Source: Allium sativum (lineage: Eukaryota; Streptophyta; Magnoliopsida; Asparagales; Amaryllidaceae). Taken from it: a stretch of 64,000 nt of DNA. The position numbers and the translations under genes are program-made. The stretch is from positions 251,132,427 to 251,196,426 of the forward strand of contig CM060910.1 in assembly GCA_030737875.1 (NCBI GenBank), in the 5' to 3' direction. The notes under the pieces are model-generated. The model saw only the letters and a list, made by a program, of their open reading frames with translations, was not told the DNA's origin and did not search any database. Positions 24,552 to 35,171 of this stretch are shown here, piece after piece (position 1 is the stretch's first letter; every line of letters starts with the position of its first letter).

Positions 24552-25211
24552 ATATGTTTGTGTTTCGAAGGTGTGATATCTATATATTTCCATTAGACTG
24601 GTGTGAGAACCAAAACTTATATAGCTAGAACCCTTTGTTGTGAATTGGCATCAAAAACATGATTTTCTGTATATATATCAAAGTTATGCATTTAAAAAAC
24701 TAATCAACTAATTGATTGGTGGTTGTATTGTTTGATTATTGTATGAATAATTAAAATTTGAACCATTTAGTTCATTTGAGTCAAATATTGAATTTTATTG
24801 AAAATTGGTTGCATTTGCTTGCATATACATATATATCATTGAACAGGTCATAGCAAGGAGGCTAGAGCCAGAGAATAAAATTTGTTTGCCCGACAAATAG
24901 GTACATGTTTACTACATAATTTCCTGTTTTGTTTGGGTGATGATGATTTTGTGAGCCTATTGGCTAGCCGCTTGGCTTTTTCTTTTTCTTTTTGAGATCT
25001 GAAGGACCGAGGAAGCTATTTGAAATTCCCCGATGCTCCCGGTGCAGGGGAGGTTATGGCGAAATTTTTCAAAAATTTTGGGTGTTAGCCAAGTTTTTGA
25101 AATTTTAGAAATTCTCAGAAACTGAAAAGTTGGAGAATGGAAGCCAGGTCGAGCGTATAGTTGATAATCAAACCACTTTCGACTTTGTTCCTTTTCGGGG
25201 ACGAAAAGTTT

Positions 25212-25225
25212 TAAGTGGGGGAGAT
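25212..25225 (+). other. Polypurine tract of element A
   Basis: TAAGTGGGGGAGAT abuts the 3' LTR start TGTAAC at 25226. It is preceded by TTTTCGGGGACGAAAAG, as in B. It primes plus-strand DNA. Confidence 0.93.
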
Positions 25226-26841
25226 TGTAACAACCCGTAAAATGCGAGCCAGTTTGAAATTTTTATTTTGGCAATTTTAGCGAATTTTGATTATTTAAAA
25301 TGAATTATTTTAAATAATATCGACGAGAAATTTATTTTGAATATAATTCGAACGTATATATTATACGCGTCGTCGTTAGAATATAAATATTTATATATAA
25401 TTATAAATAGAATTGAAAATGGCGCGGTAGTTCGATAATTCGATTTCAAACTTCAATTGAATGTACCGGGTGCAAAACAATCCGGATTTTAGTGAAACCA
25501 AAAATAATGGAATCTAATAGTGAATATCTTTCCAACGAATCCGAAAAATCCAAAGTTCGTAGCGGGAATCAAAAGATATGTCCAGTTGAAAATTCTGAAT
25601 AGTCGCTATGGAATTCAGGCCCTTAAAAATGGACATTTTGCAAACGACCTCGGATTCCGACGAAACCAGTTTTGTTGGGTCCGCAGAGTCAAGTTATTGC
25701 TAGATTCCAAATTTCATAATTTTCCGAATCAGTATGTGAGCGTGGCAAAGGAAAACGCGTTTGACCAGTTTCAGTTGATTTTAATCGACTGGAAAATGGC
25801 CATTTTTCTAACGGTCTCAGAATTCGACGAAACTAGTTTTGTTAGGAACGTATCATCAATACGAAGCTAGAAAATATTTTTCTGCAATTTATAGAGTTAG
25901 TATGTGGCCCCAGTAATTTGAAATGTACGTTTAAAATTCAATATAGTGATTTAAATGTAAATTCAACGGAAACTGATTCAAACGATCGAATCAGCCAGCG
26001 ATACATATCCCATTGTGTTCGGAATGGGGGTTGAACGCTATGGACGACAGGCGGTGGGCCTCGTTTCGAGGTCGTTTGTAAAAGTCAACCTTTTTGAAAA
26101 ATTAAATAATAAAATAATAATAAAAAAAAAATTATTTTCCTATCCCCCTTTTTACTCTGGCCCCCCCCCTTTTTTCCCCGTTCATTCGTTTCTGAATAAA
26201 AAAAAAAAAAAAGGGAGAAGGAGGCGACGAAGGCGGGGAGGAGCCGCCGCCCTCCCCAAGGGCCACCGCGCCTCGTCAAAGACCCCCCCCCTCTCTTCCA
26301 CCTCGACCGCAACGCAAGGCGACCCCCCCCTCTCTTCCACCTCGACCACGACGCAAGGCGACCCCCCCTGCTGCCGTTTCCCCCACGACCTCCAGCACCC
26401 CTCCGAGCCGCCGCCGACGTCTCCAAACCCCCCCGTAAGTTTTTAGTTGTTTTATTATTTTATTTTTAAAGAAATTTGAAAACTGATTTTTATAATGATT
26501 TGAAAAACTGATTTAGTTTTAAGAATGAAAACTGTGTTTTTTTTTTAGTATAAAACTGATTTAGTTTTAAGAATGAAAACTATGTTTTTTTTTTTAGTAT
26601 AAAACTGATTTAGTTTTAAGAATGAAAACTGTGTTTTTTTTAGTATAAAACTGATTTAGTTTTAAGAATGAAAACTGTTTTTTTTTAGTATAAAACTGAT
26701 TTTGTTTTAAGAATGAAAACTGTTTTTTTTAAGTATATAAAACTGAAATTGCATTGTTTTCAAAGAAGAAATTTTTTTTTATCATAGGAAAGATCAAATC
26801 TTTGTTATAAAAATTGAAATTTTTATAAAAGGCATAAAGAA

Positions 26842-27165
26842 GGATTTTTATATATTGAACTTCGAACTAAAAATTCGATTTTTATATATTGAACTTCGAA
26901 CTAAAAATTCGATTTTTATATATTGAACTTCGAACTAAAAATTCGATTTTTATATATTGAACTTCGAACTAAAAATTCGATTTTTATATATTGAACTTTG
27001 AAATAAAAATTCGATTTTTATATATTGAACTTCGAACTAAAAATTCGATTTTTATATATTGAACTTCAAACTAAAAATTCGATTTTTATATATTGAACTT
27101 TGAAATAAAAATTCGATTTTTATATATGGAACTTTGAAATAAAAATTCGATTTTTATATATGGAA
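26842..27165. repeat. 34 bp minisatellite (A 3' LTR)
   Basis: Same array as at 19013-19345, with the same order of unit variants. This shows that the two LTRs were identical at insertion. Confidence 0.92.
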
Positions 27166-27282
27166 TAGCGAAGTAAAATTCGATTTTTACATATGTAGTG
27201 AAAGCGGACAACGAAAGCGACAAAAGGCGAGTTGGCGAAGGTTTCCTGCATTAGAAGGGCCGTGGAGCTAGGATAGCTAAAA

Positions 27283-27297
27283 GTGAGAATTTCTCAC
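27283..27297. promoter_or_regulatory. GTGAG-N5-CTCAC palindrome, A 3' LTR
   Basis: GTGAG AATTT CTCAC, identical to the 5' LTR copy. Confidence 0.55.
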
Positions 27298-28414
27298 CTT
27301 TCTATTTCTTTTCTAGTTATATATATACTAGGATGCAGACGGTGCTTAGTAACACCCGACACAATCGTCCACAGACCATGGACTTGTTTGTTTGATTGTT
27401 TGGTGATTGATTGTGATATTGGTTTGAATGTGGTTTGTGATGTGAAAAATCGAATCGATAAATTGGTTAGGATTAGACGTGCGCCGTTATAAGGCGAAGG
27501 AGTAAGGCTAGGCTAGACCCTTACTCTAAATTTTGTGGTTTGCGAAATGAATTGGTTTGATTGATGTGTGAATGGCGTGGGCCTTCACTAGACTGGGGAT
27601 AAGGCTAGGCCTTGTCCCGTTTCTAGTATCGTGCCGTTATGCCGCCGAAATTTTCTAAAATATGTTAGAAAAATAAAAATATCATTTTATTTAAAGAATG
27701 AACTGAATAGAAATTCATATGTTGGAATAAAATGTTTTATCGTTAAAAATATAATTTTTAACGTGAATGTGAATAAAATAAAATATTCATTTACAAACCA
27801 GACGGTTTGTTTATGTACACCTATTTGAAGGACATTGATTGGGACGATAAATTTTACACATCGCCCAACTGCACGAATAAAATATTTGTTTGATTGTTTA
27901 AAACCCCACACGGGTGTTGGGATGAAATTTGAAGTTCACTCATCCTGATTGATTAAATATGTCGATCGATTGATTGACAGGCTGTTATAAGCGTTGAATA
28001 TCTATATTTGATGCTTATACAGTGTAGTGCACTTTGGTTGATGGTTGATTATTTTTCAATGCTATTATATACATGTGTTGTATGGAAATCCATATAATTA
28101 ACTTTATATGGTAATTGATTGGGCCTCATTCCAATTTGAAAAATAAAGAATATTATAAAATAAAGGTTCATGTGTTGACAGTACTCATTCATTGAGATTG
28201 GTCATGTGTTGAACGAAATATTTTAGTAATAAAATTTACATCTTTATCAATATAAAATAAAGGTTCATGTGTTGACAGTACTCATCTATTGAGATTGGTC
28301 ATGTGTTGAACGAAATATTTTGATAATAACAACTATTTTGAAAATAGAAATTTATGAAGCCGTGTTGATTAGATTAACGCCATTTTGACGTGAACGATAT
28401 TTATATCGATTTTA

Positions 28415-28829
28415 TTCGATTTCGAAATGAATTGAATTGAAAACGATTTCGAAATGAATTGAATTGAAAACGATTTCGAAATGAATTGAATTGAAAACGA
28501 TTTCGAATTGAATTGAAAACGATTTCGAATTGAATTGAAAACGATTTCGAAATGAATTGAATTGAAAACGATTTCGAATTGAATTGAAAACGATTTCGAA
28601 ATGAATTGAATTGAAAACGATTTCGAAATGAATTGAATTGAAAACGATTTCGAAATGAATTGAATTGAAAACGATTTCGAAATTAATTGAATTGAAAACG
28701 ATTTCGAAATGAAATGAATTGAAAACGATTTCGAAATGAATTGAATTGAAAACGAATTCAAAATGAATTGAAAACGATTTCGAAATGAATTGAATTGAAA
28801 ACGATTTCGAAATGAATTGAATTGAAAAC
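28415..28829. repeat. 27 bp minisatellite (A 3' LTR)
   Basis: As at 20591-20950 but 55 bp longer, the largest single difference between the two LTRs of A. It points to ongoing unit gain or loss after insertion. The minus-strand open frames over it (28369-28837) are an artefact of the repeat period. Confidence 0.92.
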
Positions 28830-31471
28830 GAATTCAAATGGAATTGAAAGCGAATTGAAATGAATTCAAATTGAATTGAAATTCGAATTGAATAGAAATG
28901 AATTTTGAAACGAATTTATAAAGAAGAATTCAATTTTGCTTTGAATTGAAATGGAAGTTGAAATAGGTTTTGAAACGATTTTAAAACTATTTATATAATT
29001 CGTTTTGAATAGAAATCGACGAAATATATATTATATATATTATATATATAATATAATGGCCTGAATAGAACGCGCCGCGCCGCGGCAGTTCGCGAATTTC
29101 GACCATTGACTTCGAATGGACATTACGGGAGATCCGACCGTCGGATTCTCCTAAAACCGGAACCGTTGGGTTCGTATCGAAAAGAGCTTTCTAGCGAATG
29201 TTAGAAATTTGAAATCTAACGGTTGGATTTGGAATTATGTCCAAATCAAATTTGAAAAAGGTCGCTGTAAGTGCAGTTCGATGACCATTGATGGAAATCG
29301 ACTGTACGGGCCTTAATAAAATTATTAAAAATAGTAATAATTTGTGTAAAATCATAAGAAATGATTTGTGAAGATTTGGGATGAAAAACTCCATATTTGA
29401 AAAGATAAAAATAGATTTTTATCGAAATGAACTAGTTTCGAACTAGAATTATAATTCTATTTATTTTTAAATAAATAAATTAAATTCGAAAAGGGTTTTG
29501 AAAATAACCAAAATTTCCAATGATTGCATTGGAGTGGATTTGAATCGAAATTGTCTTCGGAATATTTCGATGTTGGAATTCGTGATTATACAGTTGTTGT
29601 TATGGAAATTTGAAAGATATATTAATATATCGTTATTTCCACTACGACATTTGTTAATCGTAGAATTTGATATTGAATATAGGCCGATATATTTTCTATT
29701 CAGAGCCTTGTGTTTAATATCGAATGTGATTTGGGTTTGTCGTGAATGGTGTCTTCACTAACACTGTTCTTGAACCCAGTTGAGAAAAGATTAAATCTTT
29801 TTATTTAGATTTAATGAAGTGTACCAATTAAATGATATTTAATTGGAATTGAATTGATATTGATTTTTGGGTTTATCGTGAACAGTGTTTTAAATAACAC
29901 TTGTTCTTTAACCCGATAATTAATGAATGTGATTTTGGGTTTATCGTGAACCGTGTTTTAAATGACACTGATTCTTTAACCCAGTTAACGATTAAAACTG
30001 AGTGGAGTTTTAATGAATCTTTAATTAGATTGAAATGGTCGAAAATGGAGTATCACCAGTTTTGCTCCAGGCGATAGTTAAATCTTTAATTAGATTTGAA
30101 CATGAAATGGTAATTGAATTTACCGATAACACCGTGGTGTTAAATATGAAGTATTACCAGTTTTACTTCATGGGATGAATAGGTTGGGATTGGGAAATTA
30201 AAACAAATGATTACTTCGGTAAGGTTCGCTAATCCCGACTAGTTTGAATTGATATTCAAAAGTTGATTAAAGAATAAATTCAAGAATTTATCTTTGATAA
30301 AATTAATGGGAATCTTTCCCTATGAATGTGAAATTTAGAAACTAACTGTCGGTTAGCTAAGCAGAAGGGTTTTCTGGATATTGATCTGATGTTGGTTTCG
30401 GCCTTCGGGGTTAATATTTGGGGAATTATTCTCTTGATTAATTTATGGTTAGTGACTAATGAATTGGAATGAGGCGTATGTTGTGTTTGTGTAACACTTA
30501 TTTAAAATATACGCGAGTTATTCGGAAAGACCGGGTTTATCCCATTCTGAATAACTGATACGACGATAAGTCGAAGATGAAGACGATGGTCGAAGACCGG
30601 AGGTCTTCACGTCGTTTGGGTGATAACTGATGATCTTGATTGGGCTGTACACCCAAGAAGATGGAAACAGTTAGTGATCGTCCAGACGTACTTGGAGATC
30701 GATGGATATGCGGGGTACTAGGTGCTCCCGGTTTCGTTCAGACCCGGAACGGACTTGTAAATGGACTGTGTGTCTGACATCGGATTTCACCCTGTGTGAC
30801 TGATATCGGTTGCATAGGATGGTTTGCCTGTGTGGCATGCTAAGATGCAAATGATCAAGGCTTCTGTTGAAAAGCAAAGTCTTGTGGTGATGATCAAAGC
30901 ACGGCCTTTGTGGCGTAGCTTTGTGTAACGTTTACCTCGCGTGTTTCACACCAGGTATGAACCAAAAACGGGAGACGGACCTCAGGGAGGGCATGCGTTT
31001 CTTCCTAGTTAGAAGTGGCGTCAGTGGTTTTACACGCCCTGACGAGTTTGACTTATGTGGTTGTTGCTGTTGCGAGGCGCCTCGGATTGATCGGTCGTTC
31101 TCGAACCGATGGAGTCATTTAGTTGGCTCGTTTACGCCCCATAGGGCGGAGAAACGCATGTTCAGGCATTTTAATCCACTCCGTGTGGACCGGCCCTGAC
31201 GATCCAAGGGTCACTCGAGCTCTGATCCTGAGACTCGGACTAGGCAGTCTCGAATCGGTTGAGGACTATCTTTTGCCTCGGTTCATAGACGGAAATCCAA
31301 TTTCCAAATACGTAACTTTGCGGTTTTATTTGTAAACCTATATATGGCGACATAGTGGCATGGGACGCTCATGTCGCCTATGATTGATACTTATGATTTG
31401 AAGTTGTTTTATACACTATGCACTTATAATAGTATCAAATGATTTGTTTTAAATGTATCAAGCATTCTTTG

Positions 31472-31543
31472 GCTGTTATAAGGGAAAACCCTATCCCCCG
31501 GCTTGCGTTGCATTGTGTGATAGGACCTGGGTCTTATAACAGC
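31472..31543 (+). other. 72-nt conserved stem-loop (A 3' LTR)
   Basis: Identical to 23593-23664: GCTGTTATAAG / CTTATAACAGC with the same loop. Confidence 0.55.
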
Positions 31544-33132
31544 TTCATTTTTCTTTATTTAGCATTGCGTTGTTAGTTTATGCACTGGTATTCTTGGGAG
31601 GAAACCCGTTCCGTGTTATACGGCGTGGTCCCTTGATTTACCTAATGATTTAAAATAAAGATTAACTGTTTTAGTTCTCAACCAGTCACATGACTGACCT
31701 GGAGTTTATTGTTTTAACCTAAACTCTGGGTGCCCCTATTTTGACACGGGCAGCTAGTAGTTTTGGTTTTGCAGATTTATATTCACAGGATCCTGGTTTA
31801 CAGCTGGAATGATATCCGGAAAGCTTTGTATCCGTATATCTACTTCTAGTTGTGTATTGTATTACTTTCCGCTGCGATGTATTTAAATGTAATTTAAATC
31901 TCTGATATTTCTGTGTAATAATTATTCATTCATACTCTGTATATTCTTGTAATCTGATGCATTGTTGTAATAAGCAATGAAATGTTCTTCTGTATGCGTT
32001 CTGCTGTGGTTTATTCTCGAACTATCCGACACTTTCCTTTACGGGGAAGTTGCGGGTCTTCACAATTGGATATTGTCATACTCTCTGCCAATACCGAAAA
32101 TCACTTTAACAACTGTGTACGCGGTGGACTTCCAGAAGAAGTAGGATGGATTTGGAGGCGACTGGATTTGAAGAAAGAGAACGATGATGGATTGCCTTGA
32201 CCTTCAGGCCATAATTTAAATGACTAAAACAGGTGTTATGCCGTGATTAAGTGAGGTAGCCCCTCCTGTCGGACACACTTCTTCAAACCTATATCTATTA
32301 CTTTGTGATTTGATTAGTGCACCTTTGATTTTGGGAGTGTGTTTCAAGGTAGGCGGTAGCCGCGGCTACGCGTTACCACCGGTCACGGGCGTGCATCGGT
32401 AGAATCCTACCGTGGGTATTCCTCGTGTGCCTTGTCATATTATCCTGATCGAGCCCCCTGCGATTTTGATTTAATGTTGTCGTATAGCGGCGCATCCCTA
32501 TCCACCGACCTTACTGGTGTTTAATATGCAATGTTTATGATAATGTATAAATGGTGTAAGGGTAAGCAATCCCGCTTACGCTATTTTAATATGTTATATT
32601 TAACCATAGACACTATTATAATAGTGTATTATATTACATGATATTAGTTTAACGGATCCTTAGAGGATGGTGATCCTAAACATCCTTTAAGTTACTGATG
32701 CATTTCATTGAACATTTCATTTGAGTTGATTTATTTCTATGAGAATGTTAGTACTGATCCAGGTTGTTTTGTTTTTTCATTGTTACTTGGGTCAAATCGA
32801 TTATCATAGCTTCCGAGATTTAACCTTGGAGTTTGAAGCTTATATTGGGTCTTGTCCACCTATATCTACCTATCCAGTTGTTCCAATCATTAAGCTAATC
32901 CTGTTACTTCTACTTTTGAGAGTTATCATTTAATTTTGTATTAGGAATCTTTGTATTAGACTTCCACTGTAATGTTTATGTTAACTCTGTTGTAAAATTT
33001 TATTTAGTAGCTGCAATCTATGATTTTATGATTTATTCTGTTTAACTCAGGAGCTAATAACATTTTGTCATTTCGAACGGTTCGAGTTGGTTTAGTTACC
33101 AGCTTGAAGTTGACGAAAGACGGTATGTTACA

Positions 33133-33989
33133 ATTGGCTTTGTTTTGTTCAATGAGTGAACTGTAATGTCATGACCTTTCTTTGGGTTGACATGCAACGT
33201 TTGATGCCTTGGTATCTGCTTCTTCTTGTTAACTTGAATTTCCATACCCTCGATGCCTTAGGTAGCAACTGTTGAGCTCTGCTATTATAGCTGATATTAT
33301 CCTTTAGCCCTCTATTGGCTTGGAATGTCACTTTTCTGTGTGAGCTTCAAGAAACTTGCCTTTCTTTGTAAAAGATGATACTATTTTCATGTTACGGTGG
33401 CATGGAATTTTATTTTGTAACTAGGCTTTGGGTTGCATTAAATTGTAGTTTGCACCCCTGCGTGGGCATGTAATTAGTCGATTAGTCATTTGGACTAGCT
33501 CATGTTCTATTAGCTAGTCTGATAGTAGTGGATGATCCACTTTAAAAACATCTATGGTGGACATACCACCTTAAAAACCGAATTGCAGTAGGCTAATAAA
33601 CTGTCAATCTCCTGTATCATTATAATTACTATTTGTTATAATAATAAGTGTTTGCGGTCACTTTAAAAACCGATCAGCTTTTCCAAAAAAGTAATTTTAA
33701 AATCATTTGAAAATTGTGAGAAAAAGTTTGAAATAGAAATTCAGTGATAACCAAAGTTTTAACAAAATATCTAAAAACAATTACTTTATATTTCTTGAAC
33801 TCTTTGAATTCTTGATTCTCTAAACTGTACAATCTTCAATAATCAATACCCGCATAGATTTCCTGTATATACATATATAAATTCTAAATAACAGTGTTAG
33901 TATATATTTTATAACAATAATACTTGAAATAAGGTTGTTGTCATCAAAACCATCATCATCAACATCTCAATAACTAACAAAGTCATCTT
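33133..33989. other. Unassigned flank between element B and the DUF4283 remnant
   Basis: Starts immediately after the 3' end of B's LTR. The 33149-33331 minus frame includes KLTRRSRYQGIKRC and could be a decayed linker of the adjacent DUF4283 pseudogene, but it begins with a non-ATG codon and I cannot confirm it. The rest is AT-rich (33600-33900), with short duplicated phrases such as CCACTTTAAAAAC / CCACCTTAAAAACCG / TCACTTTAAAAACCG at 33538, 33568 and 33658. No gene seen. Confidence 0.4.
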
Positions 33990-35171
33990 CAATATTAGTG
34001 ACATATTTATAGTACAAGCCTTCAGATGGATCATATCTCATTCTAGAACTCTCATGGACCTAAGAATGGTCGGACAGATACCACCTTATACCGTTACAAT
34101 TCGAGGCCTCAACAGAAGGTGCATCCTCTTCTTCCAATAGAACATCATCGCAAGGGGCAGCGGTCTCCTTCGTATGTAGCTAGACAACAGTCGATGGAGT
34201 GTCAACAGACGAGCGAACTTTCTGGACCCACTTCATGACAAGAGGTCTGGAAGTGGAACACACTTATATGGGGGAATATGAGCGGGAACAGAGGCTGATG
34301 GTTTCAATGAATAGGAAGTGTGTAAGTTACAAAAAGAGTGGCATAATGAGCAAATGTCGGGAGTCCAACCATAGAGCTTTCTCACCTCATCCATATAATC
34401 ATCAACTATTCTAATATTAATAGTCTCTAAAAGCGGTTCTCAGGGGTTATTTCAGTTAGTGGTTTGGCATAAAACAGTTTGACTCTGGCTACTATGCTAG
34501 TATCAAAGCACCTAAGCTTTCCAATATAATTGGACAACCATTTCAATCCTATCAACAATTGCAAAACAGATGGGATGTGCGAGAAATATGTCTAGAATGG
34601 AATGGAGAGGACATGCCCTCTTGATATGTCAACAGTCAGACTTCGCGGGGTGATGATAAATGGTTTTCCTCTAATAGTGGTAGGCTCAGCGCCGAGGACA
34701 CGAAGACGCTCCTCTGGAAGAGAAAGTTTCATGAAAAACATTGATCGATCCAAATGAAATTGGAGACTACCACGTAGTTGCCACACAATGCTCCCTAATA
34801 ATCGAGTACGGAGGAGCAGTGTCAAGGAAAAATCAACCCAAACAATCTTTCCAGAAATCAGCCCTAGCATGGATCACCTCAGAAGGAAGGCTACTAATAC
34901 CATGTCACTGAATATTTAGAAAAATGGGGCATATATGTACCCATATTTTGAGGCGATTTCTCAAATAGCGATGTCCATATGGGAGTACTAGAAATTGCCT
35001 CACAGGATCCTTACACGACCTAGCATACTTAGATATAGTCACGGCCTCAACAACTGCAGGTGTGTCAGGCATAACAAAATCATCAGGATTGTCTTCCATA
35101 CAAGGTTGCAACATAGGCTCAACTTCTCTCCCCATACCATCAATAATAATATTGTGAGGCCACATTGACTT
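33990..35171 (-). pseudogene. DUF4283 / zinc-knuckle coding remnant, segment 3 of 3 (C-terminal part)
   Basis: The minus-strand frames at 34905-35171 and 34592-34870 read in sequence as a DUF4283 domain. Hallmarks are LDRSMFFMKLSLPEERLRVL, then IRGKPFIITP, then VLSIPF followed after a stop by WLSNYIGKLRCFDTS, the usual order FxF...eeRxrVLegGPw...gkPlilrpW...pVWvrlpglP...GLsxiaSxiGkP. Further on (about 34330-34385) VRKLYGWTPDICSLCHSF matches the zinc-knuckle phrase YxWxPxxCxxCxxFGH. At least one frameshift and several in-frame stops break it. This domain pair is common in plant LINE ORF1 proteins and in retroelement-derived host genes. It is cut at 35171 by the CACTA element, and the frame resumes at 46370. 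Confidence 0.7.

Larger units (their letters stand above)
24186..25225 (+). mobile_element. Internal region of element A (1,040 bp, no coding)
   Basis: Lies between PBS and PPT. The longest frame (24413-24628) has no domain and coincides with a block shared at the DNA level with B's internal region. The first 140 nt hold two adjacent hairpins: TTGGAT / ATCCAA at 24260-24278, and 24288-24324. These look like a local duplication of GGAT-AGTA-TATCC about 39 bp apart. A third, longer hairpin is at 24521-24551. From 24850 on the sequence is less AT-rich (GAGGCTAGAGCCAGAG, GGTGCAGGGGAGG) and might be the scar of deleted coding sequence, but nothing is recognisable. Confidence 0.85.
17396..32064 (+). 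mobile_element. Complete young giant-LTR element A, non-autonomous
   Basis: A structurally complete LTR retrotransposon: TSD ATTGG (17391-17395 and 32065-32069), 5' LTR 17396-24185, PBS at 24188, internal region 24186-25225, PPT to 25225, 3' LTR 25226-32064. The LTRs make up about 93% of its 14.7 kb, and the internal region is only 1,040 bp with no gag or pol coding. PBS, PPT and the GGGGACGAAAAG phrase place it with plant Ty3/gypsy chromoviruses (Tekay/Del-like). LTR copies differ only by scattered single bases in the stretches compared, plus a 55 bp difference in one minisatellite, so the insertion is recent. It must borrow all proteins from an autonomous partner. It fits neither the LARD definition (long internal region) nor TRIM (tiny LTRs). 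Confidence 0.95.
25226..32064 (+). mobile_element. 3' LTR of element A (6,839 bp)
   Basis: Near-identical to 17396-24185. Differences noticed include single bases (for example AGGACCG vs AGGAACG near 25847, GTGCCTGAC vs GTGTCTGAC near 30772), small T/A-run changes and a 55 bp longer 27 bp array. It ends ...GGGTCTTCACA followed by the ATTGG duplication. All landmarks of the 5' LTR recur: GTAAGT donor at 26435, palindrome 27283, stem-loop 31472, TTTTGCAG at 31774. Confidence 0.95.
2119..33132 (+). mobile_element. Non-autonomous giant-LTR retrotransposon B, with nested insertions
   Basis: Two related LTR copies flank a PBS and a polypurine tract in the right order. The 5' LTR fragment ends ...GTTACA at 5726, the PBS TGGTATCAGAGC is at 5729, the purine tract ends at 13016, and the 3' LTR runs from TGTAACAACCCC at 13017 to ...GTTACA at 33132. 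Without insertions C (internal region) and A (3' LTR), the own internal sequence is about 1.4 kb and the 3' LTR about 5.4 kb. No gag, protease, reverse transcriptase or integrase coding is visible, so it must have been mobilised by proteins made elsewhere. The PBS and the GGGGACGAAAAGG phrase just before the purine tract are typical of plant Ty3/gypsy chromoviruses of the Tekay/Del type. LTR copies differ at several percent of sites by eye, so B is clearly older than A. Its left target duplication is outside the window. Confidence 0.85.
13017..33132 (+). mobile_element. 3' LTR of element B, split by element A
   Basis: LTR sequence is 13017-17395 and 32070-33132 (about 5.44 kb). It starts TGTAACAACCCC and ends ...GACGGTATGTTACA, the same end as the 5' LTR. 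13600-14150 holds several short open frames without domains. 14280-14900 is pyrimidine-rich and gene-leader-like but not open beyond about 145 codons. 15190-15380 holds (AT)n runs. Element A inserted after GAGACCCGGGATTGG. The intact equivalent in the 5' LTR, around 4600, reads straight through this point. Confidence 0.88.

Noticed and set aside
33133..33137. ATTGG after B's right end, the same as A's target duplication.
   Set aside because: A's own duplication is fully accounted for at 17391 and 32065. B's left flank is outside the window, so this is most simply coincidence.
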